From positions 1 through 64,000 of IMG/VR virus record IMGVR_UViG_3300042691_036129: DNA of 64,000 nt. One strand, 5' to 3'. Of this stretch, positions 44,507-52,771 are shown piece by piece. This DNA comes from a virus. Within the stretch, counting starts at the first letter, position 1. Each line of letters begins with the position of its first letter. The notes under the pieces are model-generated. The model had not been told where the DNA came from and searched no databases. It saw only the letters and a program-made list of their open reading frames with translations. A program made the position numbers and the translations under genes.

Positions 44507-44513
44507 ATAAATA
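44507..44513 (-). promoter_or_regulatory. TATTTAT box (candidate late promoter, minus strand)
   Basis: Minus-strand TATTTAT followed by A, 22 bases upstream of the SOD-nuclease start at 44484. Confidence 0.45.
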
Positions 44514-44543
44514 ACTCAGAATTGTTTTAAGGTTTGATTGACT

Positions 44544-44756
44544 TTAATTTATTTTAACATAAATGTCACTGTTGGTTGGTAGGGCTAATGTATTATGATG
44601 ATATATAATTTTTCCGTTTTCTGAAAAACTTGTTATGACAACCTCTTCATTTAGGTCAACGTTAGCTAGTAATTTTGAATGTAATTTGTCTGATATAATT
44701 TTAATTCTATCACCAACTCTCAATTCAACTCCTTGGTGATTAGTTACTTTCTCCAT
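44544..44756 (-). CDS. Small SH3/KOW-like hypothetical protein
   Basis: 70 residues. VELRVGDRIKIISDKLHSKL followed by alternating strands (EEVVITSFSENGKIIYH) is consistent with a small beta-barrel of KOW/SH3 type, a fold that often contacts nucleic acid or protein. No defined family. It follows the helicase gene by 5 bases and is probably co-transcribed with it. Confidence 0.6.
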   Translation of the reverse strand: MEKVTNHQGVELRVGDRIKIISDKLHSKLLANVDLNEEVVITSFSENGKIIYHHNTLALPTNSDIYVKIN

Positions 44757-44761
44757 CTATG

Positions 44762-46522
44762 TTAAGGGCGTAATTCGTTTATTCTTTTCAGAATTTCTTC
44801 GGCAGTGTCACCGATGTTTTGATTGTCACCCATAACGGTCGCGATGACTTGCTTCTTATTATTAAGTATGTCATATATCGCGCCTTCGATTGTGTTTTCA
44901 AATATTGGATAATAGACTAACACATTATTTTTTTGTCCAAATCTGTATGCCCTATCTTCAGCCTGAGAGTGGTCCGATGGTAGGAATGATAAGTCGTTCA
45001 TAATAACCGCTTCTGCGGAAGTCAAAGTAAGTCCAACACCCGCAGCCTTTATGTTACCGACAAAAACTTTTATTTTATCATTTTCTTGAAATTGGTCAAC
45101 ACTAAATTGTCTATCTTGTTTTGTCATTGACCCATCAACTTTGACGGCAGTTTTTCCAAAATGTTGAACAATTTGATTTAGTGAATCTGTGAAGTTACAA
45201 AATATGATAACTTTTTTGTCCTGCTCTAATATGTTTTCGGCAAGTTCTATTGTTTGAGATATTTTCTCGTTGGCAATAACTTGTCTAACTTTTGTAAGTT
45301 TTGAAAATTGAACTGTTAACGATTTTGACTCGTCGGGGTTTTTATCATACCAATTATAATATTCCCCCATGAGTTCTTCATAGTCCTTTGATTTGAGTCT
45401 GAGATAAACAGGTGTGATAATTTTTTCAGGTAAATCCAAAACGTCTTCTTTCAATCTCCTTAGGATTGTATTCGAGGTTCTATCCCTTAGTTCATCTAAA
45501 TTAGACGCACCCATTACGTTCCATACTTTCCTTGCTCCGACCTTGAATTGATATCCACTGCAATATCTTATGACGTAGGCCATCCAGTTCTTGGCAACAG
45601 GGGAATCTACGAGACTCAATAAATTATAATAATCAATTGGTCTTGATGTCATCGGTGTTCCTGTTAATAACCAAAGTCTGTCAATTTTTTTTATGAAGTC
45701 GTTTATAAGTTTGGTTCTTTGTGCTTGAGCATTTTTGATATAGTGTGCTTCATCAATAACAACCAAATCAAAATTGGCTCTAAGAATTTGCGAATCATCT
45801 TTCTTTTTAGGGTCATGGAAGTTTTTTAGAATGTCGTAGTTTATGATTACAAAGTCGTGTTCTGTGCTAAAGTTTTTACCCTCCGCTATGTATATTGTCC
45901 TGTCAGAGTAATTTTCAATTTCACGCTTCCAGTTTATCTTCAAAGTTGCGGGACATATGATTAAAACCTTTTTAGCCCCTGTTTCTAAGGCTGCAATTAT
46001 AGTTGAGGTTGTTTTACCCAAACCCATATCATCGGCCAAAATATATTTTTTATTTTCAACCAGTTTCTGAATGGATTCTTTTTGATGGTTTAACGGGGGT
46101 CTGTTTGAATATTTTTCAAAATCGATGACAACGTCTTTAACGGTGTTGTCTTTTATTATAGAAGCCTTGGGTAACCAAAAATCATGTAGTTGTTCAGAGT
46201 CCCAAATCTTTCCCCAAATATGATAAGCTTTGTCCTTCTCCGCTAGAAGTTTTTCAACCCAGACTTTTTGTGGGATTTCAGTATACATCTTGTCGTCAGC
46301 TAATTTCTGTGCAAAATATGCGTCTAAAATTACCCACTTTTTGGCAACTTTGGGTTGTTTGTCGTGGTTATTGATTATGTATTCTGATTGACTTCTTGTT
46401 GGGTAGAATTTTTTATTTACTTGGGATTTCCTTTGTAGTTCCAAGATATAATTGTTATACCCCTCATATTGTTCAAGAAGTGTTAGTGCTTTTGACTCGA
46501 GTGATATTTCTGATAAGCTCAT
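44762..46522 (-). CDS. SNF2-family DNA helicase/translocase
   Basis: 586 residues. ILADDMGLGKTTSTIIAALE (motif I/Ia), LVVIDEAHYIKNAQAQR (II), LWLLTGTPMTSRPIDYYNLL (III), KVFVGNIKAAGVGLTLTSAE (V) and QAEDRAYRFGQKNNV (VI) define a SNF2-type ATPase. T4 UvsW is a related superfamily 2 helicase, but the QAEDRAYRFGQ motif is SNF2-like (SMARCAL1 and phage groups). A 130-residue N-terminal region is outside the core. Roles in fork remodelling, recombination or protein removal from DNA are likely. Its start overlaps the SET gene by four bases. Confidence 0.88.
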   Translation of the reverse strand: MSLSEISLESKALTLLEQYEGYNNYILELQRKSQVNKKFYPTRSQSEYIINNHDKQPKVAKKWVILDAYFAQKLADDKMYTEIPQKVWVEKLLAEKDKAYHIWGKIWDSEQLHDFWLPKASIIKDNTVKDVVIDFEKYSNRPPLNHQKESIQKLVENKKYILADDMGLGKTTSTIIAALETGAKKVLIICPATLKINWKREIENYSDRTIYIAEGKNFSTEHDFVIINYDILKNFHDPKKKDDSQILRANFDLVVIDEAHYIKNAQAQRTKLINDFIKKIDRLWLLTGTPMTSRPIDYYNLLSLVDSPVAKNWMAYVIRYCSGYQFKVGARKVWNVMGASNLDELRDRTSNTILRRLKEDVLDLPEKIITPVYLRLKSKDYEELMGEYYNWYDKNPDESKSLTVQFSKLTKVRQVIANEKISQTIELAENILEQDKKVIIFCNFTDSLNQIVQHFGKTAVKVDGSMTKQDRQFSVDQFQENDKIKVFVGNIKAAGVGLTLTSAEAVIMNDLSFLPSDHSQAEDRAYRFGQKNNVLVYYPIFENTIEGAIYDILNNKKQVIATVMGDNQNIGDTAEEILKRINELRP

Positions 46523-46914
46523 TTTACTTCAATGTGACTTCTACCGTCAGACCAATAACTTTCATCACCATAATAAGTTGTGACTTCCTCATCTTTCGAA
46601 ATTGGTTTTGTTGCTTTAAATCTTAAAATGTCTTTGTCCAAATCGTCTTCCCATGTTGCGTTATAGTTTTCGGAATGGTTATATAGTGAACCATATCCAA
46701 GAGCAATAACGTGGTTTTGCCAATTCTCTCCTTTTGGAAATACAAATGTATAGTCAATTAAGGTGTAGTTTGTTTCTCCTCTTTGAACAGGTAATCTAAG
46801 AATCGGACACTCTTCAATAACCTCACCCTCGTTTATGTCTTCACATGCGAAAACCCCCCAACCGTGAATTGAACTTTTTCTTACTTGTAGTTTTGTATTT
46901 CTTTGAATTTCCAT
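46519..46914 (-). CDS. SET-domain protein (putative lysine methyltransferase)
   Basis: 131 residues, essentially one SET domain. HGWGVFACEDINEGEVIEEC (18-36) holds the GxG SAM loop, LGYGSLYNHSENY (72-84) the NHS motif, and EEVTTYYG (109-116) the catalytic Tyr region. It should methylate lysine on a protein using SAM. It is co-directional with the SNF2 helicase gene and overlaps it by four bases (ATGA), so the pair is translationally coupled. The substrate is unknown: host histone-like protein, RNA polymerase or phage proteins are guesses. Confidence 0.85.
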   Translation of the reverse strand: MEIQRNTKLQVRKSSIHGWGVFACEDINEGEVIEECPILRLPVQRGETNYTLIDYTFVFPKGENWQNHVIALGYGSLYNHSENYNATWEDDLDKDILRFKATKPISKDEEVTTYYGDESYWSDGRSHIEVK

Positions 46915-46941
46915 TTGGATTAAATATAATAAACTTAAAAG

Positions 46942-46948
46942 TATTTAT
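46942..46948 (+). promoter_or_regulatory. TATTTAT box at the head of the tail operon
   Basis: TATTTAT 24 bases before the ATG at 46973, in the divergent region between the SET gene and the tail module. Confidence 0.48.
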
Positions 46949-46972
46949 CAATATAAACAAGTTCAGCTGACT

Positions 46973-47488
46973 ATGGCAGAGAAATTAGTTCCAATTACAA
47001 GACTCGGTAAATTTTTTGGCGGTGAGGATTACGCTCTCGACATTGGTATGGGTGAGGAGTGGTTAATTGGTGATATGAATTTCACCGTAATTTTATATAG
47101 AATAGATAGATACAAAACCAAAACTGATGATGTATATGGTGAAGTTTTGGAAGATGGTATTCAGTTCTTAGCTCCCGTTGAATTGAAGGGTTACGTTCAG
47201 GTTATGGCTCCTACAAATAAAACTGTTGGTAACTCTAGAGTTGAGTTACAAGAACCAGGTAATATGAGATTTAGTATTTACCAAAAAACTTTGGATGACA
47301 TGGGTGTTGATATATTCATGGGTGATTATTTTGGATATTATGAAAGTGAAGATAGAGTAAGATATTATGTTGTTAGTGATGATGGATATGTAAAGTCAGA
47401 CAATAAACACACCTATGGTGGTTACAAACCTTTCTATAGAACTGTTGTTGCCACATGGGTTAGTGAAAACGAATTTAACGGAATCTAA
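46973..47488 (+). CDS. Conserved head-tail connector/neck candidate
   Basis: 171 residues. GGEDYALDIGMGEEWLIGDM, FTVILYRIDRYKTKTDDVYG and FSIYQKTLDDMGVDIFMGDY are a conserved pattern of T4-like aquatic phages next to neck and sheath genes. The beta-rich composition with no enzyme motif fits a virion protein. It is first in the plus-strand tail unit. The gp14 slot is possible by synteny; I am not certain. Confidence 0.6.
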   Translation: MAEKLVPITRLGKFFGGEDYALDIGMGEEWLIGDMNFTVILYRIDRYKTKTDDVYGEVLEDGIQFLAPVELKGYVQVMAPTNKTVGNSRVELQEPGNMRFSIYQKTLDDMGVDIFMGDYFGYYESEDRVRYYVVSDDGYVKSDNKHTYGGYKPFYRTVVATWVSENEFNGI

Positions 47489-47490
47489 TT

Positions 47491-48183
47491 ATGAGATTTA
47501 TTTTAAAAGAATCACAATTGGGTTTTTTATTAGAACAAATATCCTATGACCCAAATGTTGAAATCATACAAAAGTATCTGATAAAAAAGGGGTATGATTT
47601 GGGTAAGTATGGTCCAAACAAAGATGGAGTGGATGGTAAGTTAGGACCTTTGACAAGAGGTGCGATGGAACAAGAGTTTGGTTTGAAAATTGTGAGAAAA
47701 GGTTCCTCATCACAAAAAACATCTGGTGAGTATGATGCAATTTTAGTTGGGGGGTTAGATAATAGGTCTGGTGACTTAAATATAGATTCACAAGTAAGTT
47801 TATTGAAACAGGGGATTGGAACTGAAAAGAATGTTAAAGGTTTTAGGTTTAACACACCATCCTCTACAATTATAGATTTTATCAATAAAAACCCAGGAAT
47901 CCCGATTTATCTTTTCAGTGCGGGATGCAGGAAATCTAATGAGATTTCAAATGTCTTGGGTCAAAATAAAAATAACTTGTTCATCATTGAGCCATATGCT
48001 GCTGGAAGTGAAACGAAAAATAATGTAAGAAATGCTGTGAACAACGGAGTTCCTGCTTCAAATGTTTTTGTTGGAAACTCAGTCGGGAGAGGACAAGGGA
48101 TTGTGATTGGGGCGAGTTCATCCAAGTCAGACTCTCATTGGAATGCACTTAAAACTGTGGGTTCAATGACTAAAAATAATTAA
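47491..48183 (+). CDS. Peptidoglycan-binding-domain protein with targeting-like N-terminus
   Basis: 230 residues. Residues 23-65 (VEIIQKYLIKKGYDLGKYGP, VDGKLGPLTRGAMEQEFG) are a PG-binding-1-like domain. MRFILKE|SQLGFLLEQ at the start resembles the element shared with other small proteins here. The C-terminal region (AILVGGLDNRSGD, GIPIYLFSAGCRKSNEIS, GVPASNVFVGNSVGRGQG) is an alpha/beta fold I cannot name. A role in wall contact during infection or lysis is inferred. It is sandwiched between neck and sheath-stabiliser genes. Confidence 0.68.
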   Translation: MRFILKESQLGFLLEQISYDPNVEIIQKYLIKKGYDLGKYGPNKDGVDGKLGPLTRGAMEQEFGLKIVRKGSSSQKTSGEYDAILVGGLDNRSGDLNIDSQVSLLKQGIGTEKNVKGFRFNTPSSTIIDFINKNPGIPIYLFSAGCRKSNEISNVLGQNKNNLFIIEPYAAGSETKNNVRNAVNNGVPASNVFVGNSVGRGQGIVIGASSSKSDSHWNALKTVGSMTKNN

Positions 48184-48184
48184 T

Positions 48185-49225
48185 ATGCCATTACCAAAAC
48201 AAGTCATACCAACTTTACCATTAGTTCCCAAGAAGACTCTTTCTGCAAGGAGGGAGCAACTCTTAGAATATATTAATAAGGATGGGACTTATCTTCCTAA
48301 ATCAGTATTACATGCGGATTTGGACAGAGGTATGTTGGACTTTGTAAAAAACGATTTGAAGGTTGTTACTGGAGGTAAAACTGTTCCGATGATTGACATA
48401 CTATTGACAACACAAAATTGGAGTCAGTATGTTGAAACTGCAACATTTGTTAACTTAGATTATAATGTCGAACCTCCATTCGTTACTGTTGTGAGAAATC
48501 CTGAGGTGAAATACGGAACCAATCCATCTTTACAATACACAATACCAAACAGAAAACAATTTTATTATGCATCTGTTCCGACTTGGAATGGTAACGAACA
48601 AGGTATGGACATATATACAATTCCACAACCAGTTCCTGTTGATATTAATTATAGTGTGAAGATTGTGTGTAACAGAATGAGAGAATTGAATCAGTTAAAT
48701 AAAATTACACTTCAGAAGTTTTCTTCGCGTCAAGCCTATACCTTCATAAAAGGGCAGTATGTTCCGATAATTATGAACAATATTTCAGATGAATCACAAA
48801 TGACATTGGAGTCAAGGAAGTATTATGTTCAATCATATGATTTTACAATGTTGGGTTACTTGATTGATGAGGAGGAGTTTCAGGTGAAACCAGCCATTGC
48901 TCGCGTCGCTCAAGTTGTGGAACTTGACACATCTACGATTAGTAAAAGAAGAAGGAAGTTTCCTGAAAATCCTGACGAGTTTTTGTCAAATTTTCAATAC
49001 GTGGTTGGTAATGACTCTTTGTCTGAGTTCATTGATTTCACTGCAGATATGACTTGGGTTGGTTCTGAGAACATCTCTAATTTTGATGTCTTTATTAATG
49101 GAGATTATTTCGGTTCGAATGTTAATAAAATACAAATAACAACCAACGACATTCTTACAATATCCGTAATGAAACAAGACAACCTGAAAGAAGGTTCTAT
49201 AAAGTTTGATAGTAAGTTGGTTTAG
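48185..49225 (+). CDS. gp15-like tail sheath stabiliser
   Basis: 346 residues. GTYLPKSVLHADLDRGMLDF, TVPMIDILLTTQNWSQYVET and VPVDINYSVKIVCNRMRELN fit the T4 gp15 sheath-stabiliser family, which caps the sheath/tube top and joins it to the neck. T4 gp15 is 272 residues; the extra C-terminal ~75 residues may be a separate small beta domain. Its position directly before the sheath gene agrees. Confidence 0.78.
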   Translation: MPLPKQVIPTLPLVPKKTLSARREQLLEYINKDGTYLPKSVLHADLDRGMLDFVKNDLKVVTGGKTVPMIDILLTTQNWSQYVETATFVNLDYNVEPPFVTVVRNPEVKYGTNPSLQYTIPNRKQFYYASVPTWNGNEQGMDIYTIPQPVPVDINYSVKIVCNRMRELNQLNKITLQKFSSRQAYTFIKGQYVPIIMNNISDESQMTLESRKYYVQSYDFTMLGYLIDEEEFQVKPAIARVAQVVELDTSTISKRRRKFPENPDEFLSNFQYVVGNDSLSEFIDFTADMTWVGSENISNFDVFINGDYFGSNVNKIQITTNDILTISVMKQDNLKEGSIKFDSKLV

Positions 49226-49383
49226 TCCTCCCCATACAAATCTTTCTTTTCTTTACACTTCTCTAATATTAAATTTTCTAAGAATTTATAAATCTTTATC
49301 CCCCTTTTATCACAGTATTTTTTCAATACCTCGTGAACCTCAGGTGCTATCTTTATATTCTTTATTTCTTTCTTTTTATTCAT
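49222..49383 (-). CDS. Small ribbon-helix-helix-like protein, antisense to the tail operon
   Basis: 53 residues from ATG 49383, chosen over 49416 because the upstream part has no pattern. KEIKNIKIAPEVHEVLKKYC, then KRGIKIYKFLENLILEK resembles ribbon-helix-helix DNA-binding proteins, with a short strand followed by two helices. It is the only minus-strand gene within the 47-64 kb tail module and ends four bases inside the gp15 gene. Operator-binding near the sheath promoter is possible. Confidence 0.55.
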   Translation of the reverse strand: MNKKKEIKNIKIAPEVHEVLKKYCDKRGIKIYKFLENLILEKCKEKKDLYGED

Positions 49384-49463
49384 AGGTAGAAAAAAGGTAG
49401 AATTTATTCTCACCATTTACAAATAGATATTCAAAAGTCAAGTTTTTTCATTCAGATTAGAAT

Positions 49464-49470
49464 ATTTATC
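49464..49470 (+). promoter_or_regulatory. TATTTAT box upstream of the tail sheath gene
   Basis: TATTTAT 32 bases before the ATG at 49503, giving the major sheath gene its own strong unit. Confidence 0.5.
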
Positions 49471-49502
49471 ATTAAAATAAATCTGCATAGAATAATTTAA
49501 TA

Positions 49503-52500
49503 ATGGCAACAGCACAAGCAAATCAAAAAGTTTATGTTTCACCTGGTGTTTATACCTCTGAAACGGATTTATCATTCGTGGCTCAGAGTGTGGGTGTTAC
49601 TACGTTAGGTTTAGTTGGGGAAACAATTAAGGGTCCCGCATTTGAACCGATTTTTATAACGAACTACGATGAATTTCAGGCATATTTCGGGGGGTCCGAG
49701 CCTGTAAAATTTGTTAATACACAAATCCCTAAATATGAAGCGGCTTACATTGCCAAATCTTACTTACAACAATCTAATCAATTGTTCGTAACAAGAATCC
49801 TTGGTCTTTCAGGATACGACGCAGGTCCGTCTTGGAGTATCAAAGTTGTTGCTAATGTTGACCCAACTACGGTTGGTTTCAATCCTGCAACAGCTACCCC
49901 TTGGGTGGTAAACTTTACAGGAAGTTCGACAGGGAATACAATTTCTTTTCTTAATTCATTCCCTTCACAAATTAACAATTCGTTGACTTCACTTTATAGA
50001 ATGAGTGACGGAAGCACATCTAATATCCAATCCGATATTTTAGGGTTTGTGAAAGATGTTCTAACAACAAATTCATTGTCTTCAACAACTGCAAATGTAT
50101 ATGGTGCAATTCCAGAAAGTGACTATTATAGTTTGTCTACAGGACGTAACTTAGTCAACGTATATAATTGTGATAATATAAATTATCCTCTTAATGATTT
50201 AACAAGTGGTTTGAATGATTCTTGGTTCTATGCAAACTTTAACAACTATTCCAATGATAACTATTCAGGTTATTCTATGGACTATATTGTTTCATCAATA
50301 GCAACAGGAGCTTCTAATAGTTTCTCGGGTAGTATTTCTGGTAATGTATATACATGGTCAGGAACTGCTTTCAGTGAATATAATAACATGGTTGTAGCGA
50401 CAATCCGTTCAAGAGGTATATCACTTTTTGAAAATAGTGCAGCAAGTAATGCTCACGGTCCAATTTACGAGGTAAACTCGGGTGGAACTGTTTCAGGATT
50501 GAGTGCATTAACTATGGTTTGTTCGGGACAATACTCAGGGGTTACAATTAATCCTTACGAAACCTTCTTGTTATCAGGTATAACGAAAGATAATGATAAT
50601 TTCAGTTTTGAAGTTTCATTGTCGGCACTTTCTTCTAAGTTTATAACTAAAGTATTAGGGACGGACAATTTCGGAAAATCTAGACAGGAGGTTCCTGTAT
50701 TCGTTGAGGAAGTTTATCCAGCTTCTTTGGCTTATGCTTATAATCAAAGTTATATCCGTGGATTAGATTGTCAGTTGATTGGTTTACCTGGAGCAAGAAC
50801 AGAAGACCCAAGTTCAATTGCTTATAACGTAGAAAAATATCAATCACCTATGACACCATTCTTGGTTTCAGAGTTGAGAGGTAATAAAGTTTATAAATTA
50901 TTCAGATTCATATCAATCTCTGATGGAGATGCAGCTAACGTTGAAGTAAAAGTTTCAATCGCGAACTTGTCTTTTAACAACATGACATTTGATGTTTTAG
51001 TTAGAAATTTCTTTGACACCGATGCGAACCCTGTTGTGATTGAGAAATTCACAAATTGCACTATGGACCCAGCTTCAAATAACTTTGTGGCTAAAAAGAT
51101 TGGTTCTTCTAATGGTGAGTTTGCTTTAATATCAAAATATGTGATGGTTGAAATGTCTGAAGAGGCACCAATAGATGCACTTCCTTGTGGATTCTACGGA
51201 TACACTCAAAGAGAATATGCATCTGTTAGTAATCCATCTCCTGTTCCAAAGTTCAAAACAAAATACTACTTCCCTGGTGAAGTTATCTATAACCCACCTT
51301 TCGGTGCAGCAACTGGAGGTGATAATTTAGTCGAGTCACCTGGTGATATAGTGAGAAGAAGTTACTTAGGTTTTTCAACTCAGTTCGGAATTGACGAATC
51401 ATTCCTTTCTTATAAAGGTAAACAAAATCCACCTTCTTGGGTCATTGCTCCAATCCCTGTCGAGGGTGCTACTTGGAACTACTTAAGTAAAGGTTTCCAT
51501 ATGGACTCAGGTGCAACTGTAGTTACTATTGGTAATGTTTATCAAACAAGTGGAACACCGGCATTTGAGTGTGGGGTTGCTGATTTCAGATTTGACCCAG
51601 AAACACAAGAAAATCCTTACTACTTTATCTACTCAAGAAAATACACAGTATGTTTCGCTGGTGGGTTTGATGGTTGGGACATTTATAGAGAATATAGAAC
51701 AAACCAAGATAGATTCCAATTGGGAGCATCAGGTTACTTGGCGGGTGCATCTGCATCATCAAGATATCCTTCAGCAACTGGTCAAGGTTTATTTAAGAGA
51801 ATTGTGGTTGAAAACAATACACAAGATTTTGCTAACACTGACTATTATGCTTATCTATTAGGTATTCTTACGTTCAGAAATCCTGAAGCTACTAATATCA
51901 ATGTATTTGCAACTTCAAGTATCGATTATTACAATAACTCAAACCTTGTTGAAGAAGCTATCGACATGATTCAGTTCCAAAGGGCTGATTCTGTTTATAT
52001 AGCAACGACACCAGATTATAACATGTATACTCCTGATGGAACAAACTCTTTGGATATTATTTATCCTCAGGAAGCGGTTGATAACTTAGATAACACAGGA
52101 ATTGATTCTAACTATACATCTACTTACTATCCTTGGATTTTGGTGAGAGATACAGTAAACAATACACAGATTTACTTACCACCAACAGGTGAAGTTTGTA
52201 GAAATTTAGCTCTTACAGATAACATATCCTTCCCATGGTTCGCGTCAGCGGGTTACACAAGAGGTCTTGTAAATTCAATAAAGGCAAGATTGAAGTTGAC
52301 TCAAGAGGATAGAGATACTCTTTATCAAGGAAGAATCAACCCTATTGCAACTTTTGCGGACGTTGGAACTGTAATTTGGGGTAACAAAACCCTACAGGTT
52401 GCGGATACCGCTCTAAACAGACTTAACGTAAGAAGATTGTTACTTCAGGCTCGTAAGTTAATTTCAGCGGTGGCTGTAAGATTACTGTTCGAACAGAACG

Positions 52501-52727
52501 ACCAAGTAGTAAGACAACAATTCTTGGATAGTGTGAACCCAATCCTTGATTCAATTAGAAGAGATAGAGGTCTATATGATTTCCGTGTGACAGTATCTTC
52601 TTCACCTGAAGATTTAGACAGAAACACATTAACAGGAAAGATTTACTTAAAACCAACGAAGGCTCTCGAATTCATAGATATTGAATTCTTTATTACACCA
52701 ACAGGAGCTTCGTTCGAAAATATCTAA
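49503..52727 (+). CDS. Tail sheath protein (gp18-like)
   Basis: 1074 residues. The start QKVYVSPGVYTSETDLSFVA and GLVGETIKGPAFEPIFITNY are the sheath N-terminal domain; the C-terminal domain (FPWFASAGYTRGLVNSIKAR, IATFADVGTVIWGNKTLQ, LNRLNVRRLLLQARKLISAV) is diagnostic. T4 gp18 has 659 residues, so about 400 residues of outward-facing insertions are present in the middle (about 120-700). Contracts to drive the tube through the cell envelope. A separate promoter and terminator flank it. Confidence 0.93.
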   Translation: MATAQANQKVYVSPGVYTSETDLSFVAQSVGVTTLGLVGETIKGPAFEPIFITNYDEFQAYFGGSEPVKFVNTQIPKYEAAYIAKSYLQQSNQLFVTRILGLSGYDAGPSWSIKVVANVDPTTVGFNPATATPWVVNFTGSSTGNTISFLNSFPSQINNSLTSLYRMSDGSTSNIQSDILGFVKDVLTTNSLSSTTANVYGAIPESDYYSLSTGRNLVNVYNCDNINYPLNDLTSGLNDSWFYANFNNYSNDNYSGYSMDYIVSSIATGASNSFSGSISGNVYTWSGTAFSEYNNMVVATIRSRGISLFENSAASNAHGPIYEVNSGGTVSGLSALTMVCSGQYSGVTINPYETFLLSGITKDNDNFSFEVSLSALSSKFITKVLGTDNFGKSRQEVPVFVEEVYPASLAYAYNQSYIRGLDCQLIGLPGARTEDPSSIAYNVEKYQSPMTPFLVSELRGNKVYKLFRFISISDGDAANVEVKVSIANLSFNNMTFDVLVRNFFDTDANPVVIEKFTNCTMDPASNNFVAKKIGSSNGEFALISKYVMVEMSEEAPIDALPCGFYGYTQREYASVSNPSPVPKFKTKYYFPGEVIYNPPFGAATGGDNLVESPGDIVRRSYLGFSTQFGIDESFLSYKGKQNPPSWVIAPIPVEGATWNYLSKGFHMDSGATVVTIGNVYQTSGTPAFECGVADFRFDPETQENPYYFIYSRKYTVCFAGGFDGWDIYREYRTNQDRFQLGASGYLAGASASSRYPSATGQGLFKRIVVENNTQDFANTDYYAYLLGILTFRNPEATNINVFATSSIDYYNNSNLVEEAIDMIQFQRADSVYIATTPDYNMYTPDGTNSLDIIYPQEAVDNLDNTGIDSNYTSTYYPWILVRDTVNNTQIYLPPTGEVCRNLALTDNISFPWFASAGYTRGLVNSIKARLKLTQEDRDTLYQGRINPIATFADVGTVIWGNKTLQVADTALNRLNVRRLLLQARKLISAVAVRLLFEQNDQVVRQQFLDSVNPILDSIRRDRGLYDFRVTVSSSPEDLDRNTLTGKIYLKPTKALEFIDIEFFITPTGASFENI

Positions 52728-52734
52728 TAAAAAC

Positions 52735-52760
52735 GGGGGGACAAAATCCCCCCATTTTTT
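52735..52760 (+). terminator. Rho-independent terminator after the sheath gene
   Basis: GGGGGG (52735-52740) pairs with CCCCCC (52748-52753) around ACAAAAT, followed by A and six T's. The unusually GC-rich stem in an AT-rich genome implies strong termination, isolating sheath expression from the next gene. Confidence 0.93.
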
Positions 52761-52771
52761 AGCCATACTAA

